Assembly: GCA_017398145.1 (NCBI GenBank)
Contig: JAFQHD010000007.1
Coordinates: 1-32,387 of the forward strand
Length of the DNA: 32,387 bases
DNA from: Clostridia bacterium
Lineage (GTDB): Bacteria; Bacillota; Clostridia; Oscillospirales; CAG-272
Reading direction: 5' to 3'
Position numbers and translations under genes: made by a program
Notes under the pieces: generated by a model
Seen by the model: the letters and a program-made list of their open reading frames with translations, nothing else
Databases searched by the model: none
What the model was told of the DNA's origin: nothing
Shown: positions 6,736 to 13,605 of the stretch, piece after piece
Numbering within the stretch: the first letter of the stretch is position 1
Layout of the letters: every line of letters starts with the position of its first letter

Positions 6736-8537
6736 CAAAGGCTCTTTTCAAGAAGCTCGAAGCTTGCCGCCAAAAATTCACTCATCTCATCGGCTGTAAG
6801 CTGTCTCTGGCTTGCCTTGGCGAGGGTGTAAACATGCTTTGCCACAGCCTCGTCGTGGGTCTCGTGAAGATGCTTGACTATCTTGCTTTCGGGATTGAGT
6901 ATAAGTGTAAATTCATCGGGAATATGAGGCATAGCACCGCCGTACATCTGCATAACGTCGCGAAGTCTTCTTGATTCCTCGGAGATGTTCATAACTGCGG
7001 GAACAGCTGTATTCTTTAAGCTCTCGAACTTAACTGTAAGGCTCTCACCGCCGAACTTCTTGAAGAGTGTAACCAGCTCCTCGTCCTCCATAACCTCGCC
7101 GTCACCCTTGAAGCTGTCGTCTATATCAGAGTCAACACGCTTGAACTTGATGTTCTTATCGTTTTCAACGAGAGTAATGAACTGTGTGTCGATGTGACGG
7201 TCAAGGATAGCCACCTTCATGCCTGCATCGGTATACATCTTAATATAGAAGGCAGATGCTACGGGGTCGTTAGCGTAGTAAACTACGTTTTCGTGCTTTT
7301 CCTTGGCTTCTTCAAGATATTCGTCTACTGTTACATGACTGCCGTCGGTCAGCTCAAGGAGCATAGCGTTCTTAACCTTGTCAAAGAACTTTTGATCTCT
7401 CATACAAGCAAACTCGCAGAAGAGCTTCATATCAGCCCACATCTTTTCGAAGCGCTCACGCTCCAGATTAAAGAGGGAGTTTACCTTGTCGGCAACCTTC
7501 TTTGAGATATGGGTAGCCATACGCTTAACGTACTGGGAGTTCTGCATATAGCTTCTGGAAACGTTAAGGGGAAGCTCGGGACAGTCGATAACGCCCTTAA
7601 GCATGAGCAGATAATCGGGCAGTACCTCCTTGATGTTGTCGGATACGAATACCTGATTGTAGTAGAGCTTTACCTGACCCTCGATGTTGTCATAGTTCTC
7701 GTTGAGCTTGGGGAAATAGAGTATTCCCTTGAAGTTAAGGGGATAGTCTGCGTTGATATGAATATGGAAGAGGGGATCACGGTACTCGTGGAATACCTTT
7801 TTGTAGAAGTCCTCGTAGTCAACCTCGGTACAGTCGGAAGAATTCTTCTGCCAGAGGGGAGTTGTATCGTTTACAGGCTTGTCCTCTTTGTCGGCAGCAT
7901 CATCGTCGCAGTTGAGATAGATCTCTGTGGGCATAAAGGAGCAGTACTTGTCAAGGATCTCGGAGAGCTTTGATCTGCCGAGAAACTCCGTTTCGTCCTC
8001 ATTGATATGCATAATGATATCGGTACCGCGCTGTGCCTTGTCATAGCCTATTGTGATCTCATATTCGCCTGCTTCGTTGCCGACCCACTTGACCGCAGGG
8101 GCATCGGTATAGGACTTGGTGATTACCTCAACCTCGTCGCTTACCATAAATGCAGAATAGAAGCCGAGACCGAAATGTCCGATGATACCGCTACTGTTAT
8201 CCTCCTCATACTTCTGTATAAAGTCCATAGCTCCGGACAGAGCTATCTGACAGATATACTTCTGCACCTCCTCCTCGGTCATACCGATACCGTTATCGGA
8301 TACGGTAAGGGTTCCTGCCTCGCGGTCTGCGGTAACGGTGATTTTATAATCATCCTCGATACCGTGAACCTCACCAAGAGAGGTAAGTCTCTTTAATTTT
8401 GTAACTGCATCACAAGCGTTGGAAACTATCTCTCTTAAGAAAATTTCCTTCTCGGAATAAAGCCACTTCTTTATAATAGGAAATAAATGCTCTGTTTCAA
8501 CACTTATTCCGCCCTTTATAGTCTTGTTTTCGTCCAT
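6735..8537 (-). CDS. htpG: Molecular chaperone HtpG (Hsp90)
   Basis: This is the bacterial Hsp90: an ATP-driven dimeric cytosolic chaperone for late folding of client proteins. The N-terminal GHKL ATPase domain carries the family motifs in order: LREIVSNACDAVTKL, DNGIGM, and the lid GIIGHFGLGFYSAFMV. The middle domain follows (LYFPKLNENYDN, PLNVSRSYMQ) and then the C-terminal dimerisation part ending near residue 600, a little shorter than the usual 610-640. The start is supported by AAGGAG 8 bases upstream. No CIRCE element is visible upstream, so HrcA control is not indicated. A second gene is translationally coupled downstream. Confidence 0.97.
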   Translation of the reverse strand: MDENKTIKGGISVETEHLFPIIKKWLYSEKEIFLREIVSNACDAVTKLKRLTSLGEVHGIEDDYKITVTADREAGTLTVSDNGIGMTEEEVQKYICQIALSGAMDFIQKYEEDNSSGIIGHFGLGFYSAFMVSDEVEVITKSYTDAPAVKWVGNEAGEYEITIGYDKAQRGTDIIMHINEDETEFLGRSKLSEILDKYCSFMPTEIYLNCDDDAADKEDKPVNDTTPLWQKNSSDCTEVDYEDFYKKVFHEYRDPLFHIHINADYPLNFKGILYFPKLNENYDNIEGQVKLYYNQVFVSDNIKEVLPDYLLMLKGVIDCPELPLNVSRSYMQNSQYVKRMATHISKKVADKVNSLFNLERERFEKMWADMKLFCEFACMRDQKFFDKVKNAMLLELTDGSHVTVDEYLEEAKEKHENVVYYANDPVASAFYIKMYTDAGMKVAILDRHIDTQFITLVENDKNIKFKRVDSDIDDSFKGDGEVMEDEELVTLFKKFGGESLTVKFESLKNTAVPAVMNISEESRRLRDVMQMYGGAMPHIPDEFTLILNPESKIVKHLHETHDEAVAKHVYTLAKASQRQLTADEMSEFLAASFELLEKSL

Positions 8538-8578
8538 AATAAAAACTCCTTGTTGTTCTAATATATTATAATAATATT

Positions 8579-8607
8579 ATATTACAATATTATAAATCAA
8601 AAATCAA
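8579..8607 (-). promoter_or_regulatory. Probable htpG promoter
   Basis: On the minus strand, TTGATT (8607-8602) and TAATAT (8584-8579) are separated by 17 bases, about 40 bases before the start codon. The region is very AT-rich, so other -10 matches exist. Confidence 0.4.
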
Positions 8608-8624
8608 CTGACATATTGCATTTT

Positions 8625-8653
8625 TTGTGATTTCATTATAAAATATATATAAC
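8625..8653 (+). promoter_or_regulatory. Probable promoter of the C-GCAxxG-C-C gene
   Basis: TTGTGA (8625-8630) and TATAAC (8648-8653) are separated by 17 bases. The ribosome binding site TAGGAG follows at about 8660. The two divergent promoters (this and htpG's) share a 135-base gap. Confidence 0.4.
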
Positions 8654-8672
8654 AAACTATAGGAGTAGCATT

Positions 8673-9125
8673 ATGTCAAAATACGAAGAAAAAGCTATAA
8701 AATTATTTAAGGAAGGCTATAACTGTGCGCAGTCCGTGTTCCTTGCCTTCAACGACGTTATGGGTCTTGACGAAAAGACGGCGCTTAAGCTGTCCTCCTC
8801 CTTTGGCGGCGGTATTGCCAGACTGAGAGAGGTGTGCGGTGCGGTAAGCGGTATGTGTATGGTGCTGGGTGTACTCTACGGCTATGACAGCCCCACCGAT
8901 ATGGAATCCAAAAAGGCTCATTATGCTTTCATACGTGAAGCGACCGAAAAATTCAAGGCAGAAAACGGCTCTATCATCTGCCGTGACATCTTAGGCGATC
9001 CCGAGCACGGCGGCGACCCAGAGCCCCGTACGGATTCCTACTATAAAAAGAGACCCTGTGCCGAGTACGTTGGTATGTGCGCGAGGATAACAGAGGATAT
9101 TATTTTGGAGAAAGGAAAGAATTGA
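8673..9125 (+). CDS. C-GCAxxG-C-C family protein
   Basis: The 150-residue protein matches the small redox-like C_GCAxxG_C_C family: NCAQSV near residue 16, CGAVSGMCMVLG near 55-66, and a C-terminal pair with PCAEYVGMCARI. Members are often found near redox or transport genes in anaerobes; the reaction is not established, but the conserved cysteines suggest metal or cluster binding or redox chemistry. The helix-rich N-terminus has the typical YEEKAIKLFKEGYNCAQS opening. The start is supported by TAGGAG 7 bases upstream. It is followed directly, within 2 bases of the stop, by a hairpin array that separates it from nrdG. Confidence 0.85.
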   Translation: MSKYEEKAIKLFKEGYNCAQSVFLAFNDVMGLDEKTALKLSSSFGGGIARLREVCGAVSGMCMVLGVLYGYDSPTDMESKKAHYAFIREATEKFKAENGSIICRDILGDPEHGGDPEPRTDSYYKKRPCAEYVGMCARITEDIILEKGKN

Positions 9126-9126
9126 A

Positions 9127-9365
9127 TGAATTGTGCCATAGGCACATGAATTGATGATTTTGTCATCATGAATTGACGGCTTTGCCGTCATGAATTGCAC
9201 CTATGGTGCATTTAGGAAACCTTTCGCCTATAGGCGAAAGCTGATTTAATTAAAATGATTTTCGCCAAAGCGAAAATCCACCTTAATGAAAGCCATAGGC
9301 TTTCAATTCATGGCGAAGCCAATTCATGCACCTTAGGTGCAATTCATTCATTACGCAGTAATGAA
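9127..9365. repeat. Hairpin array 1: ten small palindromes with inverting heptamer spacers
   Basis: The left half has the spacer TGAATTG at 9127, 9147, 9169 and 9191; the right half has its reverse complement CAATTCA at 9304, 9320 and 9340. Between spacers lie short hairpins with different stems: 9132-9146 (TGTGCC), 9153-9167 (GATGA), 9175-9189 (GACGGC), 9196-9210 (TGCACC), 9221-9240 (CTTTCGCC), 9257-9278 (GATTTTCGC), 9287-9305 (TGAAAGCC), 9311-9321 (TGGC), 9327-9341 (TGCACC again) and 9347-9365 (TTCATTAC). Loops are mostly 3-5 bases (ATA, TTTTG, TTT, TAT, TATA, CAAA, ATA, GAA, TTA, GCA). TTTAATTAAA (9245-9254), a palindrome, sits at the centre where the spacers change direction. There is no gene here; the nrdG start codon lies in the last hairpin. 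Confidence 0.85.
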
Positions 9366-10047
9366 ATTAGGTGGATTACAAAAACTGACCCTGCTTGATT
9401 TTCCCGGCAAGACCGCCTGTACCGTCTTTACGGTAGGCTGTAATTTCAGATGTCCCTTTTGTCACAACGCTTCCTTAGTACGCGGCGGTGTGGATGAGAT
9501 ATCACTTGCTGAATTTTTCGCTTTTCTCAAAAAAAGACAGGGACTGCTTGACGGTGTATGTATAACAGGCGGTGAACCGACATTGCATTCTGACCTTGAA
9601 GAATTTATCGCAAAGATAAAGGAGCTGGGGTATGCAGTAAAGCTCGACACCAACGGTACTGCTCCCGACACTCTTAAGTCACTTGTAGAAAAAGGTCTTA
9701 TCGACTATGTGGCAATGGATATCAAGAATTCAAGACAAAAGTATCTTGCTACCTCCGGGGTAACAAAGGATCTTCTCGGCAATATAGAAGAAAGTGTAAA
9801 ATACCTTTTAGAAGATCATATTCCCTATGAATTCCGTACCACGGTCGTATTCCCTCTCCACGAAAAAGCGGATTTTTATGACATCGGTGAATGGATAAAG
9901 GGTACGAAAAACTATTTTTTGCAGAATTTTATCGACTCGGGAGACCTGATTTCCGACGGTATGAAGGGGTATGAAAAAGAACTTCTGGAGGAGTTTGCCC
10001 TTGTGGTACAAGGCTTTGTGCCAAATGTGAGTATTCGTGGTATTTAA
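9361..10047 (+). CDS. nrdG: Anaerobic ribonucleoside-triphosphate reductase activating protein (radical SAM)
   Basis: NrdG uses a [4Fe-4S] cluster and S-adenosylmethionine to make the glycyl radical on NrdD. The cluster cysteines are C27-N-F-R-C31-P-F-C34, followed by GGEP at residues 70-73, the SAM-binding motif. At 228 residues, with an N-terminal MKLGGLQKLTLLDFPGK, it fits the longer NrdG-type subfamily (TIGR02495-like) rather than the short E. coli type. I chose the ATG at 9361 because it opens with this conserved N-terminus; an in-frame ATG 24 bases earlier would add residues encoded by the hairpin array. No Shine-Dalgarno sequence is visible, because the array runs up to the start. nrdD follows after a 163-base regulatory gap. 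Confidence 0.92.
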   Translation: MKLGGLQKLTLLDFPGKTACTVFTVGCNFRCPFCHNASLVRGGVDEISLAEFFAFLKKRQGLLDGVCITGGEPTLHSDLEEFIAKIKELGYAVKLDTNGTAPDTLKSLVEKGLIDYVAMDIKNSRQKYLATSGVTKDLLGNIEESVKYLLEDHIPYEFRTTVVFPLHEKADFYDIGEWIKGTKNYFLQNFIDSGDLISDGMKGYEKELLEEFALVVQGFVPNVSIRGI

Positions 10048-10123
10048 CAATATATTGTGGTTTGAAAAAAATTATTAACACAATATATTGTGTTTTACCC
10101 TTGACAATCCCAATATCTTGTGT
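10045..10123. promoter_or_regulatory. Three NrdR boxes upstream of nrdD
   Basis: There are three 16-base sites with the core CAATATATTG or one change from it. Box 1 (10045-10060) overlaps the nrdG stop codon; box 2 (10078-10093) is the perfect palindrome ACACAATATATTGTGT; box 3 (10108-10123, core CAATATCTTG) fills the spacer between -35 and -10. Centres are 33 and 30 bases apart, about three helical turns, as expected for NrdR oligomers. NrdR is the ATP/dATP-sensing repressor of ribonucleotide reductase genes; its gene is not in the window. Confidence 0.9.
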
Positions 10124-10129
10124 TATAAT
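10101..10129 (+). promoter_or_regulatory. Sigma-A promoter of nrdD-trxB
   Basis: A consensus TTGACA (10101-10106) and consensus TATAAT (10124-10129) are exactly 17 bases apart. NrdR box 3 lies between them. Transcription should begin near 10136. Confidence 0.9.
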
Positions 10130-10166
10130 AAACGCACCCTCGCAAGAGAGGTGCGTTTATTTTTGT
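10130..10166 (+). terminator. Terminator-like hairpin at the nrdD transcription start
   Basis: AAACGCACC (10130-10138) pairs with GGTGCGTTT (10150-10158), extended by CTC/GAG around a GCAA loop and followed by ATTTTTG. The left arm begins directly after the -10, so transcripts from the nrdD promoter would lack its first bases, while read-through from nrdG would carry the whole stem. Confidence 0.6.
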
Positions 10167-10210
10167 TAATTAATAAATAATATATCAAACTACAGAAAAG
10201 GAGAAAAACA

Positions 10211-12586
10211 ATGTATCAGGTCATTAAAAGAGACGGCAAGCTTACAGATTTTAATCTCAAGAAGATTGCCGAGGCTATCACCAAGGCTTTTGAAGCTACC
10301 AACAAGCAGTATCACCCCGATATCATCGACTTCCTCGCTCTTCGCGTAACAAGCGATTTTGAGCCCAAAATCAACAACGGCACAGTGGCGGTTGAGGACA
10401 TCCAGGACTCTGTTGAGTCTGTCCTCGTACAGGCAGGCTACGGCGATGTTGCAAAGGCATACATCCTCTACCGTAAGCAGAGAGAGAAGATCAGAAATAT
10501 GAAGTCCACCATCCTTGACTACAAGGATCTGGTTGACAGCTACGTTAAGGTTACCGACTGGCGTGTTAAGGAAAACTCCACCGTTACATATTCTGTAGGT
10601 GGTCTGATCCTCAGTAACTCCGGTGCTATCACCGCTAACTATTGGCTGTCTGAAATTTACGACGATGAGATCGCAAATGCTCACCGTAACGCAGACATCC
10701 ACATCCACGACCTGTCTATGCTGACCGGTTACTGTGCAGGATGGTCTCTTAAGCAGCTCATCCAGGAGGGTCTGGGCGGTGTTCCCGGCAAGATCACCTC
10801 TGCTCCCGCATCCCACCTTGCTACCCTCTGCAACCAGATGGTAAACTTCCTCGGTATTATGCAGAACGAGTGGGCTGGCGCACAGGCATTCTCCTCCTTT
10901 GACACCTACCTTGCTCCCTTCGTTAAGGCAGACAACCTTTCCTACAGAGAGGTCAAGAAGTGCATCGAGTCCTTTATCTTCGGTGTAAACACTCCCTCCC
11001 GTTGGGGTACACAGGCTCCCTTCTCCAACATCACCCTCGACTGGACCGTTCCCGCCGATATGGCAGAGCTTCCCTGTATCGTAGGCGGTAAGGAAATGCC
11101 CTTCAAGTATAAGGATTGTAAGAAGGAAATGGATATGGTAAACAAGGCGTTCATCGAGACTATGATCGAAGGTGACGCTAACGGCAGAGGCTTCCAGTAT
11201 CCTATTCCTACATATTCTATTACCTCCGACTTTGACTGGTCCGAGACCGAGAACAACAAGCTCCTCTTCGAGATGACCGCAAAGTACGGTACACCATACT
11301 TCTCTAACTACATCAACTCCGACATGGAGCCCAGCGACGTTCGTTCAATGTGCTGCCGTCTCCGTCTTGACCTTCGTGAGCTCCGTAAGAAGTCCGGCGG
11401 CTTCTTCGGTTCAGGTGAGTCCACAGGTTCTGTCGGCGTTGTTACCATCAATATGCCCCGTATCGCATACCTTGCAGCTGATAAGGCTGATTTCTACAAG
11501 AGACTTGACAAGATCATGGATATCTCCGCACGTTCTCTCAAGGTTAAGCGTACCATCATAACAAAGCTCCTTGACGAGGGTCTGTATCCCTACACCAAGA
11601 GATACCTCGGCACATTTGCAAATCACTTCTCTACCATCGGTCTTGTTGGTATGAACGAGGTTGGTCTTAACGCTAAGTGGCTTGGCGGTGATATGACCAC
11701 CAAGGAAACACAGGAATTCTCTAAGGAAGTCCTCAATCATATGAGAGAAAGACTCTCCGACTATCAGGAAGCATACGGAGATCTCTACAACCTTGAGGCT
11801 ACCCCTGCTGAGTCCACCTCTTACCGTCTTGCAAAGCACGACCTTGCAAAGTATCCCGATATCAAGCACGCTTCCGAGCCCGGCGATACCCCCTACTACA
11901 CCAACTCCTCTCATCTCCCCGTTGGTTACACCGAGGATATCTTTGAGGCACTTGACGTACAGGACGAGCTCCAGACTCTCTACACCTCGGGTACTGTATT
12001 CCACGCATTCTTAGGCGAGAAGCTTCCCGACTGGAAGTCTGCTGCTAACCTTGTAAGAAAGATCGCTGAGAACTACAAGCTTCCTTACTATACAATGTCT
12101 CCCACATACTCTGTATGCCGCAATCACGGTTACATCGCAGGCGAGGTCTACACCTGTCCCGAGTGCGGTGAAAAGACCGAGGTGTACAGTCGTATCACCG
12201 GCTACTACCGTCCCGTACAGAACTGGAACGACGGTAAGTCCAAGGAGTTCAAGGACCGTAAGGTTTACAATATCGATCCCTCTAAGATCGTGTTCGCTGC
12301 TGCTGTTAACCCCAATGTAACCACCGAAAAGACCGCAATGGCAGACGATGCAAAGATAATGCTCTTCACCACCAAGACCTGTCCCAACTGCAAGGCTGCA
12401 AAGGCTATGCTTGACAAGGCAGGAATTGCATATGAAGTAGTTGATGCCGAGGAAAATGCAGATCTTGCAAAGCAGTTTGCAATCATGCAGGCTCCCACAC
12501 TTGTTATCGCAGATAACGAGAAGTTTGAAAAGATCACAAATCTTTCCAACGTAAAGAAGTTTATAGAAACAACTGTAAAAGCGTAA
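10211..12586 (+). CDS. nrdD: Class III anaerobic ribonucleoside-triphosphate reductase with fused glutaredoxin-like domain
   Basis: NrdD reduces NTPs to dNTPs using a glycyl radical. Residues 1-95 form an ATP-cone regulatory domain (MYQVIKRDGKLTDFN). The catalytic barrel follows (SMCCRLRLDLREL, STGSVGVVTINMPR). A zinc site is formed by C636, H639, C649 and C652, and the glycyl radical is G664 in R-I-T-G-Y. The usual protein ends soon after; here 791 residues include an extra domain (about 710-791) with IMLFTTKT, the redox pair C724-P-N-C727 and a cis-Pro motif at A-P-T (761-763), a glutaredoxin/thioredoxin fold. With trxB directly downstream, this suggests a thiol-based electron supply instead of formate. 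The start is supported by AAGGAG 7 bases upstream. The codon choice is strongly biased (GTT, CGT, TCC), as in highly expressed genes. Confidence 0.96.
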   Translation: MYQVIKRDGKLTDFNLKKIAEAITKAFEATNKQYHPDIIDFLALRVTSDFEPKINNGTVAVEDIQDSVESVLVQAGYGDVAKAYILYRKQREKIRNMKSTILDYKDLVDSYVKVTDWRVKENSTVTYSVGGLILSNSGAITANYWLSEIYDDEIANAHRNADIHIHDLSMLTGYCAGWSLKQLIQEGLGGVPGKITSAPASHLATLCNQMVNFLGIMQNEWAGAQAFSSFDTYLAPFVKADNLSYREVKKCIESFIFGVNTPSRWGTQAPFSNITLDWTVPADMAELPCIVGGKEMPFKYKDCKKEMDMVNKAFIETMIEGDANGRGFQYPIPTYSITSDFDWSETENNKLLFEMTAKYGTPYFSNYINSDMEPSDVRSMCCRLRLDLRELRKKSGGFFGSGESTGSVGVVTINMPRIAYLAADKADFYKRLDKIMDISARSLKVKRTIITKLLDEGLYPYTKRYLGTFANHFSTIGLVGMNEVGLNAKWLGGDMTTKETQEFSKEVLNHMRERLSDYQEAYGDLYNLEATPAESTSYRLAKHDLAKYPDIKHASEPGDTPYYTNSSHLPVGYTEDIFEALDVQDELQTLYTSGTVFHAFLGEKLPDWKSAANLVRKIAENYKLPYYTMSPTYSVCRNHGYIAGEVYTCPECGEKTEVYSRITGYYRPVQNWNDGKSKEFKDRKVYNIDPSKIVFAAAVNPNVTTEKTAMADDAKIMLFTTKTCPNCKAAKAMLDKAGIAYEVVDAEENADLAKQFAIMQAPTLVIADNEKFEKITNLSNVKKFIETTVKA

Positions 12587-12594
12587 ACTAAAGC

Positions 12595-12622
12595 CGTGCA
12601 TCTGTCTTATGGCAGATGCACG
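12595..12622 (+). other. Intercistronic hairpin between nrdD and trxB
   Basis: CGTGCATCTGTC (12595-12606) pairs with GGCAGATGCACG (12611-12622), one G-T pair, loop TTAT. There is no T-tract after it, so it is more likely an mRNA stability or processing element within the operon than a terminator. Confidence 0.65.
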
Positions 12623-12644
12623 AAACATATAACGAGGTAAAAAT

Positions 12645-13562
12645 ATGTACGATATAGTTATAATCGGTGCAGGTCCTGCAGGTATGACCGCAGCACTCTA
12701 CGGTCTTCGTGCCGGCAAGTCAGCCGTGCTTCTTGAATGCAACTCCTTCGGAGGTCAGATAGTTTACTCTCCAAGAGTCGAGAACTTCCCTTCTCTTATG
12801 CAGATAAGCGGTAACGAGCTTGCCGCAAATATGCTTGACCAGGTCACAGCTCTCGGAGCTGACGTTGAATTTGCAAAGGCAACATCCATCGAAGATCACG
12901 GCTCATACAAAAAGGTACTCTGTGAGGACGGAGAGGTCTTTGAAGGCAAGACCGTTATTATAGCCACAGGTGTTAAACACCGTGAGCTTGGTGTTGAAGG
13001 CGAAGAAGCCCTCGTAGGCAGCGGAATCTCCTACTGTGCGGTATGTGACGGAGCTTTCTTCAAAGGAAAGGACGTTGCAGTTGTAGGCGGAGGTGATACA
13101 GCTCTCCAGGATGCCATCTACCTCTCGGCTTACTGCTCCAAGGTTTATCTTATCCATCGCCGTGACGCCTTCAGAGGTGAGGCAAAGCTGGTAGAAAAGA
13201 TCAAGGCTATCGACAATGTCGAGCTTGTGCTTGATTCCACCGTTTCGGCACTAAATACCGAGGGCGGTACGCTCAATTCTGTTACCGCTAAAAACAAGAA
13301 TACCGGCGAGGAGAGAAATATCCCCGTTGCGGGTCTGTTTGTAGCCATCGGTCAGATACCCGAGAACAAGCCCTTTGAGGCTTTTGCCGAGCTTGACGAG
13401 TACGGTTACTTTGCTTCAGGCGAAAACTCACTTACAAAGACCCCCGGCGTTTTTGTGGCAGGAGACTGCCGTGCCAAAGAGGTAAGACAGCTCACCACCG
13501 CAGTTGGTGACGGAGCTGTTGCAGGCCTTGCGGCTTGTAAATATATAGACGAGCAGGACTAA
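12645..13562 (+). CDS. trxB: Thioredoxin reductase (NADPH/FAD)
   Basis: This 305-residue flavoenzyme passes electrons from NAD(P)H through FAD to a disulfide and on to thioredoxin-like partners. It shows the FAD-binding GAGPAGMTAALYGLRAGK at the N-terminus, the redox pair C131-A-V-C134 followed by DGAFFKGKDVAVVGGGDTA (NAD(P)H-binding), and the C-terminal FVAGDCR segment. Length and motif order are normal for the family. The start has GAGG about 9 bases upstream. It lies 58 bases after nrdD with only a hairpin between, so the two are probably co-transcribed from the NrdR-controlled promoter. The likely partner is the C-P-N-C domain fused to NrdD, although other thioredoxins in the cell cannot be excluded. 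Confidence 0.95.
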   Translation: MYDIVIIGAGPAGMTAALYGLRAGKSAVLLECNSFGGQIVYSPRVENFPSLMQISGNELAANMLDQVTALGADVEFAKATSIEDHGSYKKVLCEDGEVFEGKTVIIATGVKHRELGVEGEEALVGSGISYCAVCDGAFFKGKDVAVVGGGDTALQDAIYLSAYCSKVYLIHRRDAFRGEAKLVEKIKAIDNVELVLDSTVSALNTEGGTLNSVTAKNKNTGEERNIPVAGLFVAIGQIPENKPFEAFAELDEYGYFASGENSLTKTPGVFVAGDCRAKEVRQLTTAVGDGAVAGLAACKYIDEQD

Positions 13563-13570
13563 GTAAAAAT

Positions 13571-13605
13571 AAAGCGGAGTGAAATTTTACTCCGCTTTTA
13601 ATTTT
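13571..13605. terminator. Two-way terminator, trxB / MATE
   Basis: AAAGCGGAGT (13571-13580) pairs with ACTCCGCTTT (13589-13598), with an 8-base loop, an A-rich left flank and a TTTTAATTTTT right flank. The MATE stop codon is at 13598-13600. Confidence 0.85.

Noticed and set aside
8538..8672. CIRCE operator before htpG
   Set aside because: No TTAGCACTC-N9-GAGTGCTAA type dyad is present; only AT-rich promoter sequence was found.
9127..9365. CRISPR array
   Set aside because: The constant units are only 7 bases, they reverse direction, and the variable parts are themselves palindromes; no cas gene is in the window.
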